Shown in pieces: positions 6,559 to 13,880 of a DNA stretch of 19,915 nt. The notes beneath the pieces were generated by a model that ran no database searches, had not been told where the DNA came from, and worked only from the letters and a program-made list of their open reading frames with translations. The stretch is from IMCC26207 sp044357715 (GTDB lineage: Bacteria; Actinomycetota; Acidimicrobiia; Acidimicrobiales; Microtrichaceae): the NCBI GenBank assembly GCA_044357715.1, contig JBIKPA010000021.1:1-19915 (forward strand), in the 5' to 3' direction. A program made the translations under genes and the position numbers. Each line of letters opens with the position of its first letter. The stretch's first letter is position 1.

Positions 6559-7926
6559 TTAGATCTCTGCTGACCAGTCACGGGTTTCGATGATTTCTTT
6601 GAGCCGAGCCATGAACGCCGCCGCATAGGCACCATCAAAGGCCCGATGGTCCCAAGATAAGGTCAAGTTGCCAACCGAGTGGATTGCAATACTCTCAACA
6701 CCGAAAGCATCCACAACAACCACGGCCTGACGAGAAACCCCGTCGGTAGCAAGAATGGCTACCTGCGGCTGGTTGATAATTGGTACCACGATCAAAGTGC
6801 CGTAGCTTCCCGAGTTCGAGAGCGTAAACGTGCCGCCGGAGATATCGTCGGGGCCGAGTTGCCGACTTCTCGCCCGAGCTGCCAAATCATGAATATCGCT
6901 TGCAATAGCCCGGAGGCGCTTGTCGTGCGCATCGCGAACTACCGGAGCAATCAAACCCTCGTAGCCAAGGTCAACTGCGATGGAAAGGTGAACCGAGTCA
7001 TGCAAAATGACTGCGCCATCGCCCATGGAAGCATTCATATGAGGGAACTCGTGCAAGGCATCAACTACTGCTCTAGAGATAAACGGCAGGTACGTCAGCG
7101 AGTAGCCCTCCTCCGCCTTGAACTCGGAACGATGCGCTTGGCGGACTCGCTCAACCCCCTCGTAATCCACTTGCACAATGGTGATCGCATGCGGTGCAGA
7201 GGCCTTGGAGGCCAGCATGGCTTGGCCAGTGATCCGTCGGATCTTGTTTAATTCTTCTACGCGTTCCCCGGCGCCGGGCACCATTGGCACAACACTCGAG
7301 CGCGGGGTTGCACTGGCCTGCGGTACTGCGGCCGGAACCGGCGCGGGAGCAGCCTGAGCAGGAGCGGGAGTCGCTGGAGCAGTGCCGGGAGCAGCCTGAG
7401 CAGGAGCAGTGCCGGCTTGGGAGTCAATCACCGTGAGCACATCTTCTCGAGTAATGCGTCCACCCACGCCGGTTCCCGGAATGCTTGATGAGTCAAGCTG
7501 ATGTTCCTCGATAAGTCGTCGAACAAGGGGTGACAGCAAGGCTCCAGCCGCCATCTGCGGTGCAGGGGCTACTGGTTCCACCGTTGCCGCTGCGGGAGCA
7601 GGCTCTGGAGCAGGTGCGGGGGCAGGTGGAGGAGTAGGAGCAGGAGTAGGTTCCGCAGCTACGGGAGCAGACTCCGCAGCAGGCGCAGCAGCGCCTTGGC
7701 CGACAACAGCTAGGACGGTTCCTACGTCAACCGTGTCGCCTTCGGGAACACGAATCTCGGTCAAGACCCCGGCAGAAGGTGCAGGAACTTCGGTATCTAC
7801 CTTGTCGGTCGAGACCTCAAAGAGCGGCTCATCTTCTTCAATGGTTTCACCGACTTGTTTAAACCATCGGGTAATCGTGCCTTCGGTGACTGATTCACCA
7901 AGCTGTGGCATCAAGATCTCGGGCAT
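6559..7926 (-). CDS. Dihydrolipoamide acyltransferase, E2 of a 2-oxoacid dehydrogenase complex
   Basis: A 455-residue E2. In order: one lipoyl domain (1-77) with the lipoylated lysine in STDKVDTEVP (K42), an Ala/Pro/Glu linker (78-125), a peripheral subunit-binding domain (about 130-167, LSPLVRRLIEEH), a second Ala/Pro linker (168-208), and the catalytic core (220-455) with the HRAFDG motif (H427, D431) and the LSNSGSYGT loop. E2 proteins of this form are often annotated SucB in actinobacteria, but the mycobacterial equivalent (DlaT) serves pyruvate dehydrogenase. With aceE and lpd in the same window and no OGDH E1 seen, a PDH role (aceF-like) is the better guess, though 2-oxoglutarate or branched-chain use remains possible. 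A Shine-Dalgarno-like AAGGGA lies about 11 nt upstream. The lipBA gene follows on the same strand. Confidence 0.93.
   Translation of the reverse strand: MPEILMPQLGESVTEGTITRWFKQVGETIEEDEPLFEVSTDKVDTEVPAPSAGVLTEIRVPEGDTVDVGTVLAVVGQGAAAPAAESAPVAAEPTPAPTPPPAPAPAPEPAPAAATVEPVAPAPQMAAGALLSPLVRRLIEEHQLDSSSIPGTGVGGRITREDVLTVIDSQAGTAPAQAAPGTAPATPAPAQAAPAPVPAAVPQASATPRSSVVPMVPGAGERVEELNKIRRITGQAMLASKASAPHAITIVQVDYEGVERVRQAHRSEFKAEEGYSLTYLPFISRAVVDALHEFPHMNASMGDGAVILHDSVHLSIAVDLGYEGLIAPVVRDAHDKRLRAIASDIHDLAARARSRQLGPDDISGGTFTLSNSGSYGTLIVVPIINQPQVAILATDGVSRQAVVVVDAFGVESIAIHSVGNLTLSWDHRAFDGAYAAAFMARLKEIIETRDWSAEI
7344..7407. repeat. Repeat in the E2 linker coding region
   Basis: A 22-bp unit containing GAGCAGCCTGAGCAGG occurs at 7344-7365 and 7386-7407, a 42-bp (14-codon) period. 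It encodes the repeated APAQAAP in the second Ala/Pro linker. In-frame repetition like this is expected for flexible E2 linkers and may vary in length between strains. Confidence 0.7.
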
Positions 7927-8102
7927 AAGAAGATGTTCCCTTCACTGTCTGATGTACCGTGAAAGTTCGGCAGATCATCAACAGGTTACTTGTGTTGAAC
8001 TTGTCTGTTTCTTCAATGAAATTTGCAGTATTTCAGACTGCTAGACGCCCCTGCTGAGATGGCGGTCTCATCAGTGCTGGCACCGTAAACAACCCTTACT
8101 CT

Positions 8103-9587
8103 CTAGCCGTGAAGCGAACGGCCTGTGAGTGCCAGCATTGACTCTCCAAAGAGCTCAGTAAGCGATGGATGCGGCTGAAGAAGTTCGGCAACCTCGGCGA
8201 CTGTTGCTTCCCAGTTGACTGCCAGATAGCCACCCGACAACTGTTCCGTGACCCAAGGCCCGACCATGTGAACGCCCAGCACAGTCCCAGCGGTACCGTC
8301 GGCACGCTTCTCTGCGATGATCTTTACCAAACCATCAGTCTCGCCCAAGATCTGAGCCCGACTGTTTCCTGCAAATCGGTGTTTAGAGACCACTACCTCG
8401 TAGCCGGCAGCTTTGGCGGACGCCTCGGAGTGGCCAGAAAAGGCAACTTCCGGGTGGCAATAAATCGCCCAGGGGACTTTGCCGTAATCAATCGGTGCCG
8501 GAGATTCACCCAGAATGTCCTTGATGACAAGAATGCCTTCGGCAAAGGCCACATGCGCCAACTGCGGACTCGCAATTGCATCACCTACGGCCCACACTGA
8601 CGCTTCATCAGTGCGACAGAGCGAATCAACCTCAAGATGCCCACGGTCAGAGACTCGCACTGCCGTTCCTGCATCAAGTAGGCCACCGGTATAAGGAACG
8701 CGCCCCACAGAGACCACAACCACATCGGTATCGATAGTTTCGCCGTCGCCAAAGTGAACCGTTGTTCCACCAACCGGATTCGGGCTGTGGCCAGTCACTG
8801 CAACGCCGGCACGAACCGTGATTCCCTTTTTCTTAAAAGACTGCAGCACCACGCGCGTGACGTCGTCATCACAGCCAGGTAGCACCTTAGGAAGGGCTTC
8901 GAGCACCGTTACGCTGCTGCCAAGATCGGCCAAAGTCGAGGCAAACTCGCAGCCGATCGCACCGCCGCCGATGACTACTGCACGGCGCGGGATCTGCGTG
9001 AGATGAAAGAACTCATCAGAAGTGACCACAGTGGTGCCATCGGGCTCAAACCCAGGAATCAACCGGGGCACGGATCCTGGCGCAAGAATGACTGCATCAC
9101 CCGAGATCGTGGCCTGCTCTCCATCTCTACCAATGACATGAACCCGCTTGTCTGAGCCTAACGAACCCAAGCCGTTGAACATCGTGACCTTGCGATTCTT
9201 CAACAGCATGACCACTCCGCCAGCGAGTTTGTCGATCACATCTTGCTTGCGCTGAAGCGTAATGCTCCAGTCCACGGTCTTTGGTTCGACGATCACACCG
9301 AACTCTGCGGCATGTTTGACAGTTCGAACAATTGAGGCAGTTTCAAGCAGTTCCTTTGCCGGGATACACCCCCGGTGCAAACAGGTTCCACCTATTTTGT
9401 CCATCTCTACAAGCGCCACGTTGAGTCCGGCTGACGCACCATAGAGCGCAGCCCCGTACCCTCCGGGGCCCCCACCAATGACGACTACGTCAAAGTGTTG
9501 GTCTTCGGTTGCGGTTCCTTCACTCGGTCCCGAAGGCATGGGGTCGGCTGAAGCACTACTCGCTGTTTGAACATTGGTGTTTTCCAC
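8103..9587 (-). CDS. lpdA: Dihydrolipoyl dehydrogenase (E3)
   Basis: Flavoprotein disulfide reductase that reoxidises E2-bound dihydrolipoamide with NAD+. Numbering from GTG 9587 (494 residues): FAD-binding IGGGPGGY (37-44), redox disulfide GGTCLHRGC (C69, C74), NAD-binding VVIGGGAIGCEFAS, a second FAD motif ending in AVGDA, and a C-terminal dimer domain with HPSLTE (H473, E478). The start is uncertain. In-frame GTG 9698 (531 aa) has AGGGG upstream but would add a Cys/Trp-rich tail unlike known Lpd, and that DNA reads better as a membrane micro-ORF in another frame. GTG 9587 lies 14 nt after that ORF's stop. ATG 9539 gives the most typical length (478 aa). None of the internal starts has a clear Shine-Dalgarno, so translational coupling is inferred. 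A gap of 176 bp separates it from the E2 gene. Confidence 0.92.
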   Translation of the reverse strand: MENTNVQTASSASADPMPSGPSEGTATEDQHFDVVVIGGGPGGYGAALYGASAGLNVALVEMDKIGGTCLHRGCIPAKELLETASIVRTVKHAAEFGVIVEPKTVDWSITLQRKQDVIDKLAGGVVMLLKNRKVTMFNGLGSLGSDKRVHVIGRDGEQATISGDAVILAPGSVPRLIPGFEPDGTTVVTSDEFFHLTQIPRRAVVIGGGAIGCEFASTLADLGSSVTVLEALPKVLPGCDDDVTRVVLQSFKKKGITVRAGVAVTGHSPNPVGGTTVHFGDGETIDTDVVVVSVGRVPYTGGLLDAGTAVRVSDRGHLEVDSLCRTDEASVWAVGDAIASPQLAHVAFAEGILVIKDILGESPAPIDYGKVPWAIYCHPEVAFSGHSEASAKAAGYEVVVSKHRFAGNSRAQILGETDGLVKIIAEKRADGTAGTVLGVHMVGPWVTEQLSGGYLAVNWEATVAEVAELLQPHPSLTELFGESMLALTGRSLHG

Positions 9588-9601
9588 GAACAACAGACTA
9601 C

Positions 9602-9691
9602 TCAGATGAGCTGTGCCGCTTGCACGGCAAATGCAACCAAAATTGCCATTCCACATATCAACGCTAAAACAATCAGCATTCGCGTACTCAC
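9602..9691 (-). CDS. Possible single-helix membrane micro-protein upstream of lpdA
   Basis: A 29-codon frame beginning GTG at 9691 and ending TGA at 9602-9604. The product starts MSTRMLIVLALICGMAI, continues hydrophobic to about residue 24, and ends QAAQLI. A basic residue at position 4 is followed by about 20 hydrophobic residues, which is a classic single transmembrane segment or uncleaved signal anchor. A TAGGTT box lies exactly 7 nt before the GTG, the spacing of a leaderless actinobacterial promoter. It overlaps, in a different frame, the doubtful N-terminal extension of lpdA and ends 14 nt before lpdA's GTG at 9587. I do not recognise a family. It is short enough to arise by chance, so conservation is the test. 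Confidence 0.45.
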   Translation of the reverse strand: MSTRMLIVLALICGMAILVAFAVQAAQLI

Positions 9692-9698
9692 GCATCAC

Positions 9699-9704
9699 AA
9701 CCTA
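9699..9704 (-). promoter_or_regulatory. Candidate -10 box for the lpdA transcript
   Basis: TAGGTT on the minus strand, 7 nt before GTG 9691. If real, transcription would begin at or beside that GTG, leaving the longer lpdA start at 9698 untranslated or upstream of the RNA. No good -35 is visible 16-19 bp further upstream. Confidence 0.35.
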
Positions 9705-9757
9705 CTGCCCCTTAGGAGCGGCGAGTTCATCGGGGCGAGCAACGGAGTCTGTATCAG

Positions 9758-9775
9758 GAGCTTCCCAAGAAGCTC
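9758..9775. other. Small perfect hairpin in the divergent lpdA/reductase intergenic region
   Basis: GAGCTTC CCAA GAAGCTC, 7-bp arms with a 4-nt loop, in the gap between the divergent lpdA transcript and the DprE2-like gene. The rest of the roughly 170-bp gap shows no convincing gene. It could be a dyad operator or leader structure for the lpdA transcript; role unknown. Confidence 0.4.
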
Positions 9776-9857
9776 ATTCATCTGCAGCAGATTCATTCTG
9801 GCTAAAGTCATGTGCTGAACAGCTAACAAAGCCAAAATTTTGTGGGCGCTCAACTGC

Positions 9858-9863
9858 TAGATA
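9858..9863 (+). promoter_or_regulatory. Candidate -10 box for the DprE2-like gene
   Basis: TAGATA lies 7 nt before the GTG at 9871, which has no Shine-Dalgarno. It deviates from TAnnnT at the last base. Together with similar arrangements at other starts here it suggests a leaderless transcript. Confidence 0.3.
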
Positions 9864-9870
9864 ACGAAAA

Positions 9871-10674
9871 GTGACCAGCGCAGCAGCGCAAGAACCGGAG
9901 GACGACGTGCGAGATGCACTAGGTGAAGTGCAATCAGTACTAGTACTCGGAGGCGGGTCAGACATTGGTCAAGCAGTGTGTCTTCGATTGATTCAAGGTC
10001 GCTGCCGAACAGTAATTCTCGCAGGACGGCCCGAAGACGGCATGGAGTCAGTTGCGCAGGTACTACGCGCCGGTGGAGCCGACAGGGTAGAGATTGTTCA
10101 CTGGGATTGCACGGATGTCGAGAGCCATCCCAAGGTGATCGGGGACGTTTTTGAGGAGTTCGGCGATATTGATTTGGTCTACGCACCGGCTGGAATTCTG
10201 GGAAGCCAAGAGGCCTTTGAAGCCAACCCCGCCTTTGCGGCAACGGCGGTGCAAATCAACTTTGCAGGCTTAGTTTCGGCCAGCTTGGTAGTGACTGAAA
10301 GATTTAAGGCGCAGGGGCACGGCGTGTTGGTCTTGATGTCTTCAGTTGCTGGTTTAAGAGCACGCAAAGACAACTTTGTTTACGGCTCTACGAAGGCCGG
10401 CCTAGATGCCTTCGCTCAGGGTCTTGGAGACAGCCTGGTTGGAACCGGGATCAAGGTGATTGTTGTTCGCCCAGGGTTTGTGCACACCAAGATGACCACT
10501 GGGATGAAGGCCGCACCGTTCTCTACAACACCAGAGAACGTGGCCGAGTTACTGAGTACGGCGCTTGCCAACGGCCATGAAGTTGTCTGGGCACCACCAA
10601 TTCTGAAATACCCGTTCTTCATCTTCCGCCTTTTGCCGCGAGCAGTTTGGCGCAAAGTGAGCGAACGCGGCTGA
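9871..10674 (+). CDS. DprE2-like SDR (decaprenylphosphoryl-2-keto-ribose reductase type)
   Basis: A 267-residue short-chain dehydrogenase. The Rossmann motif is GGGSDIG (27-33), active-site Ser is in LMSSVAG (157/158), and YGSTK gives Y171 and K175. The FVYGSTKAGLDAF stretch and the tail EVVWAPPILKY...LPRAVWRKV closely recall mycobacterial DprE2, the NADH-dependent reductase that, with DprE1, makes decaprenylphosphoryl-arabinose for cell-wall arabinan. The usual NAG is PAG (106-108). No DprE1 flavoenzyme is in the window, so the exact substrate is inferred and another polyprenyl-sugar or unrelated ketone is possible. A C-terminal hydrophobic/basic stretch (FFIFRLLPRAVWRK) would suit membrane association. 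The start is GTG without a Shine-Dalgarno. It is followed by a 136-bp gap, then an epimerase-like gene on the same strand. Confidence 0.82.
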   Translation: MTSAAAQEPEDDVRDALGEVQSVLVLGGGSDIGQAVCLRLIQGRCRTVILAGRPEDGMESVAQVLRAGGADRVEIVHWDCTDVESHPKVIGDVFEEFGDIDLVYAPAGILGSQEAFEANPAFAATAVQINFAGLVSASLVVTERFKAQGHGVLVLMSSVAGLRARKDNFVYGSTKAGLDAFAQGLGDSLVGTGIKVIVVRPGFVHTKMTTGMKAAPFSTTPENVAELLSTALANGHEVVWAPPILKYPFFIFRLLPRAVWRKVSERG

Positions 10675-10736
10675 GTGTGCCGTGTAGCCATGGCAAGCAT
10701 TTGAGCGCTTATTTCGGCGCCGCTTGTTCGCTCGCG

Positions 10737-10760
10737 ACCACTGCGGTCTACAGCGGTGGT
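10737..10760 (+). terminator. Hairpin between the reductase and epimerase genes
   Basis: ACCACTGC (10737-10744) pairs with GCGGTGGT (10753-10760), with one G-T wobble and an 8-nt loop, within the 136-bp gap. No T tract follows, so a weak terminator or leader structure are both possible. I see no gene in the gap. Confidence 0.35.
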
Positions 10761-10810
10761 AACCAAGTAACGGAACCGGCCTGTGATGTCGGCGAAAGAG
10801 GACCCAAGTT

Positions 10811-11749
10811 ATGAAGATTGCTCTCACTGGTGCCAGCGGCCTAATCGGCACACAACTCATCGAAGCACTTTTGCGTGATGGCCACGAACTTATTCAGTTC
10901 ACACGGCCGAATTCCAGCCGGGCAGCAGCAAACACTGCTGCAACCGCTACCGCAGACTCAGCGACACAAATACGGCAGGCTTCTTGGGATCCGGCACGAA
11001 AACACATTGACGCGAGCGCCCTGATTGGTGTGGAGGCAGTCATCCATCTTGCTGGAGTTGGGATTGCTGATTCCCGGTGGACGGCACAGCAAAAAGATCG
11101 AATCCTTACCTCACGCACGCTTGGAACCAGTCTCATTGCCGCCACGATGGCTGCAATGGATCAACCCCCGGCAGTTCTGCTGTCTGGATCGGCAATCGGC
11201 TACTACGGGGAGCACGGTGATGAGGTGCTCGATGAGTCAGGTAGCGCTGGCTCGGACTTCACTGCGCGGGTTTGTATTGATTGGGAGGCTGCAGCCCAGC
11301 CTGCAGTAGATGCCGGTATTCGCGTGGCCTACCTGCGTACTGGAATCGTGCAGTCAACCGAAGGCGGAGCGCTTGCCAAGCAACTCCCCTTCTTTAAACT
11401 CGGCCTTGGCGGCAAGGTGGGTTCTGGCAAGCAGTACATCAGTTGGATTTCAATACAAGACGAGGTGCGTGCCATTCAGTTCCTGCTGACGCATGAGCTG
11501 TCTGGACCAATCAACCTGACTGCTCCCGAACCAGTAACGAACGCCGAATACACCAAGATTCTGGGCGGAGTCCTGCATCGCCCGACCACTATTTTGCCAA
11601 TCACAGGGCCAAGACTTCTGTTCGGTCGAGAATTGGCTGATTCGTTACTCCTGACAAGTTCACGAGTGGTGCCAGCGGCATTGCTTGAGGCAGGCTTTAG
11701 CTTTGACTATCCCGAACTCGAACCCGCCCTCTCTGCGCTGCTCGCCTAG
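10811..11749 (+). CDS. TIGR01777-type (YfcH/SDR39U1-like) NAD(P)-binding epimerase family protein
   Basis: A 312-residue extended SDR protein. The N-terminal nucleotide-binding motif is LTGASGLIG (residues about 5-13). The family-typical blocks follow: VIHLAGVGIADSRW, the SGSAIGYYGEHGDEV region containing the YYG signature, DWEAAAQPAVDAGIRVAYLRTGIV, and GLGGKVGSGKQYISWISIQDE, with a DUF1731-like C-terminal end. The family is widespread but its reaction is not established; a link to cell division has been suggested for some members. The ATG has a clear Shine-Dalgarno (AGAGGA 8 nt upstream). It lies 64 bp before the SRPBCC gene on the same strand. Family assignment secure, function open. Confidence 0.9.
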   Translation: MKIALTGASGLIGTQLIEALLRDGHELIQFTRPNSSRAAANTAATATADSATQIRQASWDPARKHIDASALIGVEAVIHLAGVGIADSRWTAQQKDRILTSRTLGTSLIAATMAAMDQPPAVLLSGSAIGYYGEHGDEVLDESGSAGSDFTARVCIDWEAAAQPAVDAGIRVAYLRTGIVQSTEGGALAKQLPFFKLGLGGKVGSGKQYISWISIQDEVRAIQFLLTHELSGPINLTAPEPVTNAEYTKILGGVLHRPTTILPITGPRLLFGRELADSLLLTSSRVVPAALLEAGFSFDYPELEPALSALLA

Positions 11750-11813
11750 CCTTGCAAGAAATGACTGCGACGGCTTCAGTCAGCGCAAGAGAACCAGAAG
11801 ATAGGACCAACCC

Positions 11814-12281
11814 TTGAGTGAGAACAACAAACAAGTCTCGGCAACGCGAATCATTCCCGCCGACGCGCAGCGAATCTTTGATGTCGTAGCTGACCCGACC
11901 CTGCATCACGTTATTGATGGTTCGGGCAGCGTTCAGGGTGCTGCGGGCGAGTCTCGCAAGCTTGGTCTTGGAGACAAGTTCAGTACCAGCATGCGCATTG
12001 TTGTTCCGTATCGAATCACCAACAAAGTCGTGGAATACCAAGAAGGCCGCCTGATTGCATGGGCGCACCTAGCCGGCTGGCGTTGGCGTTACGAGTTTGA
12101 GCCAATTGAGGATGGCCCCGATGCTGGGTCCACACGGGTCACCGAAACCTTTGATTGGTCGACCACGGTTGCAGGCCCCTACATAGAGTTTATGAAGTTC
12201 CCAAAGAAGAATCTCAAGAGCATGGAGGCAACCCTCTCTCGCCTAGAGGCCTTCGTTGAGAACACCTCCTCACCGCTCTAG
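11814..12281 (+). CDS. SRPBCC (START-like/polyketide cyclase) family protein
   Basis: A 155-residue helix-grip protein. It begins with the typical beta strand and helix TRIIPADAQRIFDVVADPTLH (about 11-31), continues through antiparallel strands with alternating polarity (RIVVPYRITNKVVEYQEGRLIAWAHLAGWRWRYEFEPIE, then STRVTETFDWS), and ends in the long C-terminal helix (KKNLKSMEATLSRLEAFVEN) that closes the hydrophobic cavity. Proteins of this family bind or modify lipids and other hydrophobic ligands; the ligand is unknown here. The start is TTG at 11814 with AGGA 8 nt upstream; the nearby GTG at 11818 is in another frame. It ends 72 bp before the HAD phosphatase gene on the same strand. Confidence 0.85.
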   Translation: MSENNKQVSATRIIPADAQRIFDVVADPTLHHVIDGSGSVQGAAGESRKLGLGDKFSTSMRIVVPYRITNKVVEYQEGRLIAWAHLAGWRWRYEFEPIEDGPDAGSTRVTETFDWSTTVAGPYIEFMKFPKKNLKSMEATLSRLEAFVENTSSPL

Positions 12282-12353
12282 AACCGCTCGTAGGTTGCAT
12301 CAGCGCTACAGCAACTTCGCACACCTCTATTAGATTTTATTCGGGGACTATCG

Positions 12354-13037
12354 GTGACTGAACTAGCGAAACGAAAAGTGGCAGCCTTCGACTTTGACGG
12401 CACACTCTCTGATCGCGACACCCTCATACCTTTTCTCTTGCGCGTCACGGGACGCTCGCGTTTCGCTCAGATAGTTGCGCAGATTGGCGTGTCTGGCCTA
12501 AGTCGAGGCGTCAACCTGCGGGACCGAGACGCAGTCAAGGCCGAGATGATTCACCGTGTGATGTGCGGCCGTTCAGAGGAAGACCTTCAACGGCTTGGCC
12601 GGCTTTACGCTCGAGACCTTCTTGTCAACGAACTCAACCCCATGGTGCTTCAGCGGCTTCAACAGCACCGCGATGCGGGCCATGAACTGCTGTTCGTTTC
12701 TGCCTCGTTGACGTATTACCTAACGCCACTAGCGGACGAACTGGGTGTGAACGCTGTGATCGCCGTAGAACCCACGGTTGAGTACGGCCTACTCACCGGG
12801 GCTATGAACTTTCCGAATGTGCGAGCAGAGCAAAAAGCGCTGCGACTTCGATCCTGGCTCAACCAACCAGTTGTGGGTCCAATGCGCAACGTTGAACTTT
12901 GGTCCTATGGAAACTCAAGCGGCGACCACGCACTGCTAGAGATGGCTGATCACGCCTACTGGCTGGGAAAACAATCCAAGCTGCCCATCGGCGCGCAGAT
13001 GTTGCCACCAAGATCAGCGCCGTTTGAGACCGCTTGA
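12354..13037 (+). CDS. HAD-IB family (SerB-like) phosphatase
   Basis: A 227-residue HAD-superfamily hydrolase of subfamily IB. Motif I is DFDGT (nucleophile D13 and acid D15), motif II is the Ser in FVSAS (S116 or nearby), motif III the Lys in RAEQKALRL (K161), and motif IV YGNSSGDHALLEMAD (D191 region). Residues about 25-105 form the helical cap. Relatives dephosphorylate phosphoserine or phospholipid-type substrates; the cap does not let me choose. The C-terminal stretch is short, without the acyltransferase fusion seen in some actinobacterial HAD-IB proteins. The start is GTG with GGGGA about 6 nt upstream. It is the last gene of the + strand series 9871-13037 and ends at a hairpin shared with the convergent HSD10-like gene. 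Confidence 0.88.
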   Translation: MTELAKRKVAAFDFDGTLSDRDTLIPFLLRVTGRSRFAQIVAQIGVSGLSRGVNLRDRDAVKAEMIHRVMCGRSEEDLQRLGRLYARDLLVNELNPMVLQRLQQHRDAGHELLFVSASLTYYLTPLADELGVNAVIAVEPTVEYGLLTGAMNFPNVRAEQKALRLRSWLNQPVVGPMRNVELWSYGNSSGDHALLEMADHAYWLGKQSKLPIGAQMLPPRSAPFETA

Positions 13038-13059
13038 GCTGTGTACTTTGGATGTTGGT

Positions 13060-13086
13060 ATGACCTGCCGCTGAGCGGCAGGTCAT
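13060..13086. terminator. Perfect 12-bp-stem hairpin between convergent genes
   Basis: ATGACCTGCCGC TGA GCGGCAGGTCAT, 12-bp perfect arms with a 3-nt loop, lying 22 bp after the HAD gene's stop and 4 bp beyond the HSD10-like gene's stop. There is no T tract on either strand. Its place in the 53-bp convergent gap makes a bidirectional terminator the natural reading. Confidence 0.75.
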
Positions 13087-13090
13087 GGGA

Positions 13091-13867
13091 TCACTTCGGC
13101 TGCATCCTTGTGCCGGTATCGATACGAACCGACTCGCCGTTGATGTAGCTATTGGTGATGAGTTCGATCGCCAGCGAGGCATATTCGGACGCATAGCCAA
13201 GACGCTTCGGGAAGAGCGTGTCCTTCATCAGGTGATCCTTCATTTCTTGATTGCCGCCATAGATCGGCGTATCAAAGAAACCAGGAATGATCGTGTTGCA
13301 ACGAATACCTGCTGGGGCGAGATCTCTGGCGATCACCAAGGTCATTCCCACGATGCCGGCTTTTGATGCGGCATAGGCAACTTGGCCAACTTGGCCTTCG
13401 ACTGCAGCAACCGACGCAGTGTTAATGATTGCTCCCCGAGCGTTGTCCTCGTCTGGATCGTTCAATGACATTGCAGAGGCCGCAAGGCGGGTCACGTTGA
13501 AGGTGCCCACCAAGTTGATATCGATGACCTTGCGGAATAGTTCAAGGTTGTGAGCTGATTCGTAACTGCCGTCACGGCCAATTGTTCGAGATGCCCAACC
13601 AATCCCTGCCGAGTTGACTACAGCGCGCAGCGGGCCAAGTTCTTTTGCTGCTTCCACGGCTGCAATGACTTGTTCCTCATCGGTCACATCGGCAGCAGCA
13701 AAGATGCCGCCGACCTCTTTGGCGAGTGCATCGCCCTTCTCGGCCTGACGGTCAAGGTCAAGGATCACAACCTTGGCACCTTTGGCTGCCAAGGCACGAA
13801 CCGAGGCTTCGCCCAACCCAGAGGCTCCACCGGTGACTATTGCTGACGCATTCTGAAGTTCCAACAT
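13091..13867 (-). CDS. HSD10-like NAD-dependent 3-hydroxyacyl-CoA dehydrogenase (SDR)
   Basis: A 258-residue SDR resembling type 2 3-hydroxyacyl-CoA dehydrogenase (HSD17B10), which oxidises straight or 2-methyl-branched 3-hydroxyacyl-CoAs, e.g. in isoleucine breakdown. Motifs are TGGASGLG (12-19), an Asp after strand 2 (LDLDR, D37) that favours NAD over NADP, NSAG (85-88), S152 in INTASVAA, and YAASK (Y165, K169). The C-terminal FPKRLGYASEYASLAIELITN is characteristic of this group. Longer in-frame starts exist (to 14044), but the conserved SDR N-terminus begins exactly at ATG 13867. That ATG has TAGAGT 7 nt before it and no Shine-Dalgarno, so it looks leaderless. A 16-bp palindrome abuts the TAGAGT box and would control it together with the acyl-CoA dehydrogenase gene. 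Confidence 0.9.
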   Translation of the reverse strand: MLELQNASAIVTGGASGLGEASVRALAAKGAKVVILDLDRQAEKGDALAKEVGGIFAAADVTDEEQVIAAVEAAKELGPLRAVVNSAGIGWASRTIGRDGSYESAHNLELFRKVIDINLVGTFNVTRLAASAMSLNDPDEDNARGAIINTASVAAVEGQVGQVAYAASKAGIVGMTLVIARDLAPAGIRCNTIIPGFFDTPIYGGNQEMKDHLMKDTLFPKRLGYASEYASLAIELITNSYINGESVRIDTGTRMQPK

Positions 13868-13874
13868 TTCACAG

Positions 13875-13880
13875 ACTCTA
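13875..13880 (-). promoter_or_regulatory. Candidate -10 box for the HSD10-like gene
   Basis: TAGAGT on the minus strand, 7 nt before ATG 13867, directly adjoining the palindromic operator at 13881-13896. A repressor bound there would sit between -35 and -10. The lack of a Shine-Dalgarno supports a leaderless mRNA starting at the ATG. Confidence 0.5.

Noticed and set aside
7300..7700. GC-rich repetitive stretch considered as a VNTR or CRISPR-like repeat
   Set aside because: It is the coding sequence of the Ala/Pro linkers of E2; repeats are in frame and have no spacer structure.
7927..8102. The 176-bp gap between lpdA and the E2 gene, including a TCAACA...TGTTGA inverted repeat (7978-7998)
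   Set aside because: 6-bp arms are too short to call a site or terminator, and no gene or clear promoter could be supported in the gap.
9588..9698. N-terminal extension of Lpd from GTG 9698 (37 extra residues)
   Set aside because: AGGGG upstream is in its favour, but the added sequence is unlike any Lpd and the DNA makes better sense as the membrane micro-ORF in another frame. Kept only as an alternative.
9695..9781. 28-codon frame on the minus strand starting ATG 9781
   Set aside because: No Shine-Dalgarno or -10 at a fitting distance and an unremarkable product; too short to support without conservation.
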